Shown piece by piece: positions 59,922 to 64,000 of a stretch of 64,000 bases of DNA. Position 1 is the stretch's first letter. Each line of letters opens with the position of its first letter. The DNA is from Skeletonema tropicum. Lineage: Eukaryota; Bacillariophyta; Thalassiosirophyceae; Thalassiosirales; Thalassiosiraceae. Under the pieces are notes generated by a model. The model was not told the origin of the DNA. It saw nothing but the letters and a program-made list of their open reading frames with translations, and searched no databases. Where the stretch lies: contig CM074127.1 of the NCBI GenBank assembly GCA_037178625.1, forward strand, positions 2,418,001-2,482,000. Reading direction: 5' to 3'. The position numbers and the translations under genes are program-made.

Positions 59922-60439
59922 GATAAGATGAAAATGCTGCCCCTGAGGAGATTATAAAAGAGTCTATCACGACTTGTTACGAGAACGGATTCATAACAAT
60001 CCAAAAAGAGCAACAACAAACAAACGCAACACACAAACAGCGCATGTCCTCTCTGTTGTGCAAAAAGAGCACAAGGCACAAGGCACAAGGCACAAGGAAA
60101 GCACAAGGAAAGGTCTGAGAAGAAAGCTAGTCCCGGAACGACAACATTTGATACTCAATTCTTTAAGATGCTGTCAATGCTTCTACATTTATTTACCCTT
60201 GGCTTCTACAACAAAGCAAGGAGTCGCTTCAAACTAAAAGCCAAATGGGAAAAAAAAAAGAATTGGTCAAAACCAAGCTAGAACAACATTAGTAATTGAC
60301 ATCATCAATTCTAACAGGCACAAATCTTAATAGGACTGCATTGAGCTAAAAGATCTCAAAAGTTTCAAACCAAAAACGATGACAAGAAGAACATTAACAA
60401 TACAACACCAGTTTCAATGTGGCAGTAACAGAAAAAAAG
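59922..60439. other. Intergenic with GCACAAG minisatellite
   Basis: About 520 bp upstream of the RING1-like gene up to the satellite boundary. A/C-rich, with a (GCACAAG) tandem at 60069-60096 and one more copy at 60101. No gene recognised. Confidence 0.45.
60069..60107. repeat. GCACAAG minisatellite
   Basis: Four perfect 7-bp units GCACAAG in tandem (60069-60096), then GAAA and a fifth copy (60101-60107). Confidence 0.85.
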
Positions 60440-63400
60440 TCATTTGCACTGTGCAGACGGATTGCGTAGGTTGAAGCGATGCTACAGCAGCTGAGCTGAT
60501 CTGAGAGGTCCGGCTTGAGCTGTCCAGCAGCTCATCAGCGCATCATTCAACCATATCGTATCTATCGTCGTCAGTATGGGCAAGAGCCGCTTCTAGTGGC
60601 CCATTATAGCTGGCGGCGATACTATGAAAGCTCATTTGCACTGTGCAGACGGATTGCGTAGGTTGAAGCGATGCTACAGCAGCTGAGCTGATCTGAGAGG
60701 TCCGGCTTGAGCTGTCCAGCAGCTCATCAGCGCATCATTCAACCATATCGTATCTATCGTCGTCAGTATGGGCAAGAGCCGCTTCTAGTGGCCCATTATA
60801 GCTGGCGGCGATACTATGAAAGCTCATTTGCACTGTGCAGACGGATTGCGTTAGGTTCAAGCGATGCTACAGCAGCTGAACTGATCTGAGAGGTCCGGCT
60901 TGAGCTGTCCAGCAGCTCATCAGCGCATCATTCAACCATATCATATCTATCGTCGTCAGTATGGGCAAGAGCCGCTTCTAGTGGCCCATTATAGCTGGCG
61001 GCGATACTATGAAAGCTCATTTGCACTGCGCAGACGGTTTGCGTAGGTTGAAGCGATGCTACAGCAGCTGAGCTGATCTGAGAGGTCCGGCTTGAGCTGT
61101 CCAGCTGCACATCATTCAAGCATATCGTATCTATCGTCGACAGTATGGGCAAGAGCCGCTTCTAGTGGCCCATTATAGCTGGCGGCGATACTATGAAAGC
61201 TCATTTGCACTGCGCAGACGGATTGCGTAGGTTGAAGCGATGCTACAGCAGCTGAGCTGATCTGAGAGGTCCGGCTTGAGCTGTCCAGCAGCTCATCAGC
61301 GCATCATTCAACCATATCATATCTATCGTCGTCAGTATGGGCAAGAGCCGCTTCTAGTGGCCATTATAGCTGGCGGCGATACTATGAAAGCTCATTTGCA
61401 CTATGCAGACGGATTGCGTAGGTTGAAGCGATGCTACAGCAGCTGAGCTGATCTGAGAGGTCCGGCTTGAGCTGTCCAGCAGCTCATCATTCAAGCATAT
61501 CGTATCTATCGTCGTCAGTATGGGCAAGAGCCGCTTCTAGTGGCCCATTATAGCTGGCGGCGATACTATAAAACTCATTTGCACTGTGCAGACGGATTGC
61601 GTAGGTTGAAGCGATGCTACAGCAGCTGAGCTGATCTGAGAGGTCCGGCTTGAGCTGTCCAGCAGCTCATCAGCGCATCATTCAACCATATCATATCTAT
61701 CGTCGTCAGTATGGGCAAGAGCCGCTTCTAGTGGCCCATTATAGCTGGCGGCGATACTTTGAAAGCTCATTTGCACTGCGCAGGCGGATTGCGTAGGTTG
61801 AAGCGATGCTACAGCAGCTGAGCTGATCTGAGAGGTCCGGCTTGAGCTGTCCAGCAGCTCATCATTCAAGCGAATCGCATATTCGTCGTCAGTATGGGCA
61901 AGAGCCGCTTCTAGTGGCCCATTATAGCTGGCGGCGATACTATGAAAGCTCATTTGCACTGTGCAGACGGATTGCGTTGGTTGAAGCGATGCTACAGCAG
62001 CTGAACTGATCTGAGAGGTCCGGCTTGAGCTGTCCAGCAGCTCGTCAGCGCATCATTCAACCATATCATATCTATCGTCGTCAGTATGGGCAAGAGCCGC
62101 TTCTAGTGGCCCATTATAGCTGGCGGCGATACTATGAAAGCTCATTTGCACTGCGCAGACGGATTGCGTAGGTTGAAGCGATGCTACAGCAGCTGAGCTG
62201 ATCTGAGAGGTCCGGCTTGAGCTGTCCAGCTGCACATCATTCAAGCATATCGTATCTATCGTCGTCAGTATGGGCAAGAGCCGCTTCTAGTGGCCCATTA
62301 TAGCTGGCGGCGATACTATGAAAGCTCATTTGCACTGCGCAGACGGATTGCGTAGGTTGAAGCGATGCTACAGCAGCTGAGCTGATCTGAGAGGTCCGGC
62401 TTGAGCTGTCCAGCAGCTCATCAGCGCATCATTCAACCATATCGTATCTATCGTCGTCAGTATGGGCAAGAGCCGCTTCTAGTGGTTATAGCTGGCGGCG
62501 ATACTATGAAAGCTCATTTGCACTGTGCAGACGGATTGCGTAGGTTGAAGCGATTCTACAGCAGCTGAGCTGATCTGAGAGGTCCGGCTTGAGCTGTCCA
62601 GCAGCTCATCATTCAAGCATATCGTATCTATCGTCGTCAGTGGCCCATTATAGCTGGCGGCGATATTATAAAAACTCATTTGCACTGTGCAGACGGATTG
62701 CGTAGGTTGAAGCGATTCTACAGCAGCTGAGCTGATCTGAGAGGTCCGGCTTGAGCTGTCCAGCAGCTCATCAGCGCATCATTCAACCATATCATATCTA
62801 TCGTCGTCAGTATGGGCAAGAGCCGCTTCTAGTGGCCCATTATAGCTGGTGGCGATACTATGAAAGCTCATTTGCACTGCGCAGACGGATTGCGTAGGTT
62901 GAAGCTGATGCTACAGCAGCTGAGCTGATCTGAGAGGTCCGGCTTGAGCTGTCCAGCAGCTCATCAGCGCATCATTCAACCATATCATATCTATCGTCGT
63001 CAGTATGGGCAAGAGCCGCTTCTAGTGGCCATTATAAGCTGGCGGCGATACTATGAAAGCTCATATTGCACTGTGCAGACGGATTGCGTAGGTTGAAGCG
63101 ATGCTACAGCAGCTGAGCTGATCTGAGAGGTCCGGCTTGAGCTGTCCAGCAGCTCATCAGCGCATCATTCAACCATATCGTATCTATCGTCGTCAGTATG
63201 GGCAAGAGCCGCTTCTAGTGGCTTATAGCTGGCGGCGATACTATGAAAGCTCATTTGCACTGTGCAGACGGATTGCGTAGGTTGAAGCGATTCTACAGCA
63301 GCTGAGCTGATCTGAGAGGTCCGGCTTGAGCTGTCCAGCAGCTCATCATTCAAGCATATCGTATCTATCGTCGTCAGTGGCCCATTATAGCTGGCGGCGA

Positions 63401-64000
63401 TATTATAAAAACTCATTTGCACTGTGCAGACGGATTGCGTAGGTTGAAGCGATTCTACAGCAGCTGAGCTGATCTGAGAGGTCCGGCTTGAGCTGTCCAG
63501 CAGCTCATCAGCGCATCATTCAACCATATCATATCTATCGTCGTCAGTATGGGCAAGAGCCGCTTCTAGTGGCCCATTATAGCTGGTGGCGATACTATGA
63601 AAGCTCATTTGCACTGCGCAGACGGTTTGCGTAGGTTGAAGCTGTGCTACAGCAGCTGAGCTGATCTGAGAGGTCCGGCTTGAGCTGTCCAGCAGCTCAT
63701 CAGCGCATCATTCAACCATATCATATCTATCGTCGTCAGTGTGGGCAAGAGCCGCTTCTAGTGGCTTATAACTGGCGGCGATACTATGAAAGCTCATATG
63801 CACTGTGCAGACGGATTGCGTAGGTTGAAGCTGTGCTACAGCAGCTGAGCTGATCTGAGAGGTCCGGCTTGAGCTGTCCAGCAGCTCATCATTCAAGCGA
63901 ATCGTATATTCGTCGTCAGTATGGGCAAGAGCCGCTTCTAGTGGCCCATTATAGCTGGCGGCGATACTATAAAAACTCATTTGCACTGTGCAGACGGATT
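60440..64000. repeat. Tandem satellite array, modal unit 192 bp, runs off the window
   Basis: Units start at TCATTTGCACTGTGCAGACG. Start points: 60440, 60632, 60824, 61017, 61201, 61392, 61575, 61767, 61950, 62142, 62326, 62514, 62676, 62868, 63061, 63251, 63413, 63605, 63794, 63977. Spacings are mostly 190-193 bp, with 183-184-bp units (mainly from an 8-bp loss at CATCAGCGCATC) and two 162-bp units that lack about 27 bp (TATGGGCAAGAGCCGCTTCTAG region). Copies are over 90% alike by eye. The left boundary at 60440 is sharp. The minus strand shows short open frames in each unit, but they shift frame between variants. Confidence 0.95.

Noticed and set aside
60440..64000. Protein-coding repeat: the minus strand of each 192-bp unit is open for 64 codons except one TGA.
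   Set aside because: The frame is not kept: the 8-bp and other small deletions move it, each full unit has the same stop, and lengths such as 184, 188, 190, 191 and 193 are not multiples of three. Best read as non-coding satellite.

Overview
The window looks like nuclear DNA of a photosynthetic stramenopile, most probably a centric diatom of the Thalassiosira/Cyclotella type. The organism call is inference. It rests on genes with short GT-AG introns (about 70-165 nt), plastid-type bipartite presequences with an ASAF-like cleavage motif (malonyl-CoA:ACP transacylase, a violaxanthin de-epoxidase-family protein, a tandem AlgH protein), a PEP carboxykinase with a mitochondrial-type presequence, and a Lys/Ser-rich membrane-anchored protein resembling diatom silica-associated proteins.

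Layout. 0.6-16.8 kb is gene-dense: RRP8 rRNA methyltransferase, a sulfotransferase-like membrane protein, FabD/MCAT, a tail-anchored unknown, a Nudix hydrolase, a small secretory unknown, an RGG/EF-hand membrane protein, the Lys-rich protein, a CCCH/Smr protein, a VDE-family lipocalin and a double-AlgH protein. 16.9-19.45 kb has no recognisable gene and holds two adjacent insertions with terminal inverted repeats and 8-bp target duplications, i.e. non-autonomous DNA transposons. 19.7-60 kb is again gene-dense: an LRR-Roc-COR protein ending in a trypsin-like domain, an SR-rich protein, OXA1, an EEP-type hydrolase with an EF-hand-like insert, a PAQR/HlyIII membrane protein, a BIG-type ARF-GEF (Sec7), a proteasome beta-4-like subunit, enoyl-CoA hydratase, PEPCK, soluble pyrophosphatase, Rab GGTase beta, YchF/OLA1, a SPOUT1-type methyltransferase, RPB5, a PCIF1-like cap methyltransferase and a RING1-like PRC1 protein. 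From 60,440 to the end lies a tandem satellite (modal unit 192 bp) that runs off the window.

There are no operons. Genes alternate in orientation, often as divergent pairs with a few hundred bases between starts or convergent pairs with about 60-120 bases between stops. Themes are housekeeping RNA metabolism (RRP8, SPOUT1, PCIF1, RPB5), organelle metabolism (MCAT, VDE family, ECH, PEPCK, OXA1) and membrane traffic (ARF-GEF, Rab GGTase).

The most unusual signals are the paired transposons with palindromic subterminal repeats, three tandem hairpins with compensatory stem changes (57.55-57.65 kb), the Roco-protease fusion, four same-direction frame displacements in the ARF-GEF gene, a partial tandem duplication of the PEPCK 3' end, and the higher-order structure of the terminal satellite.
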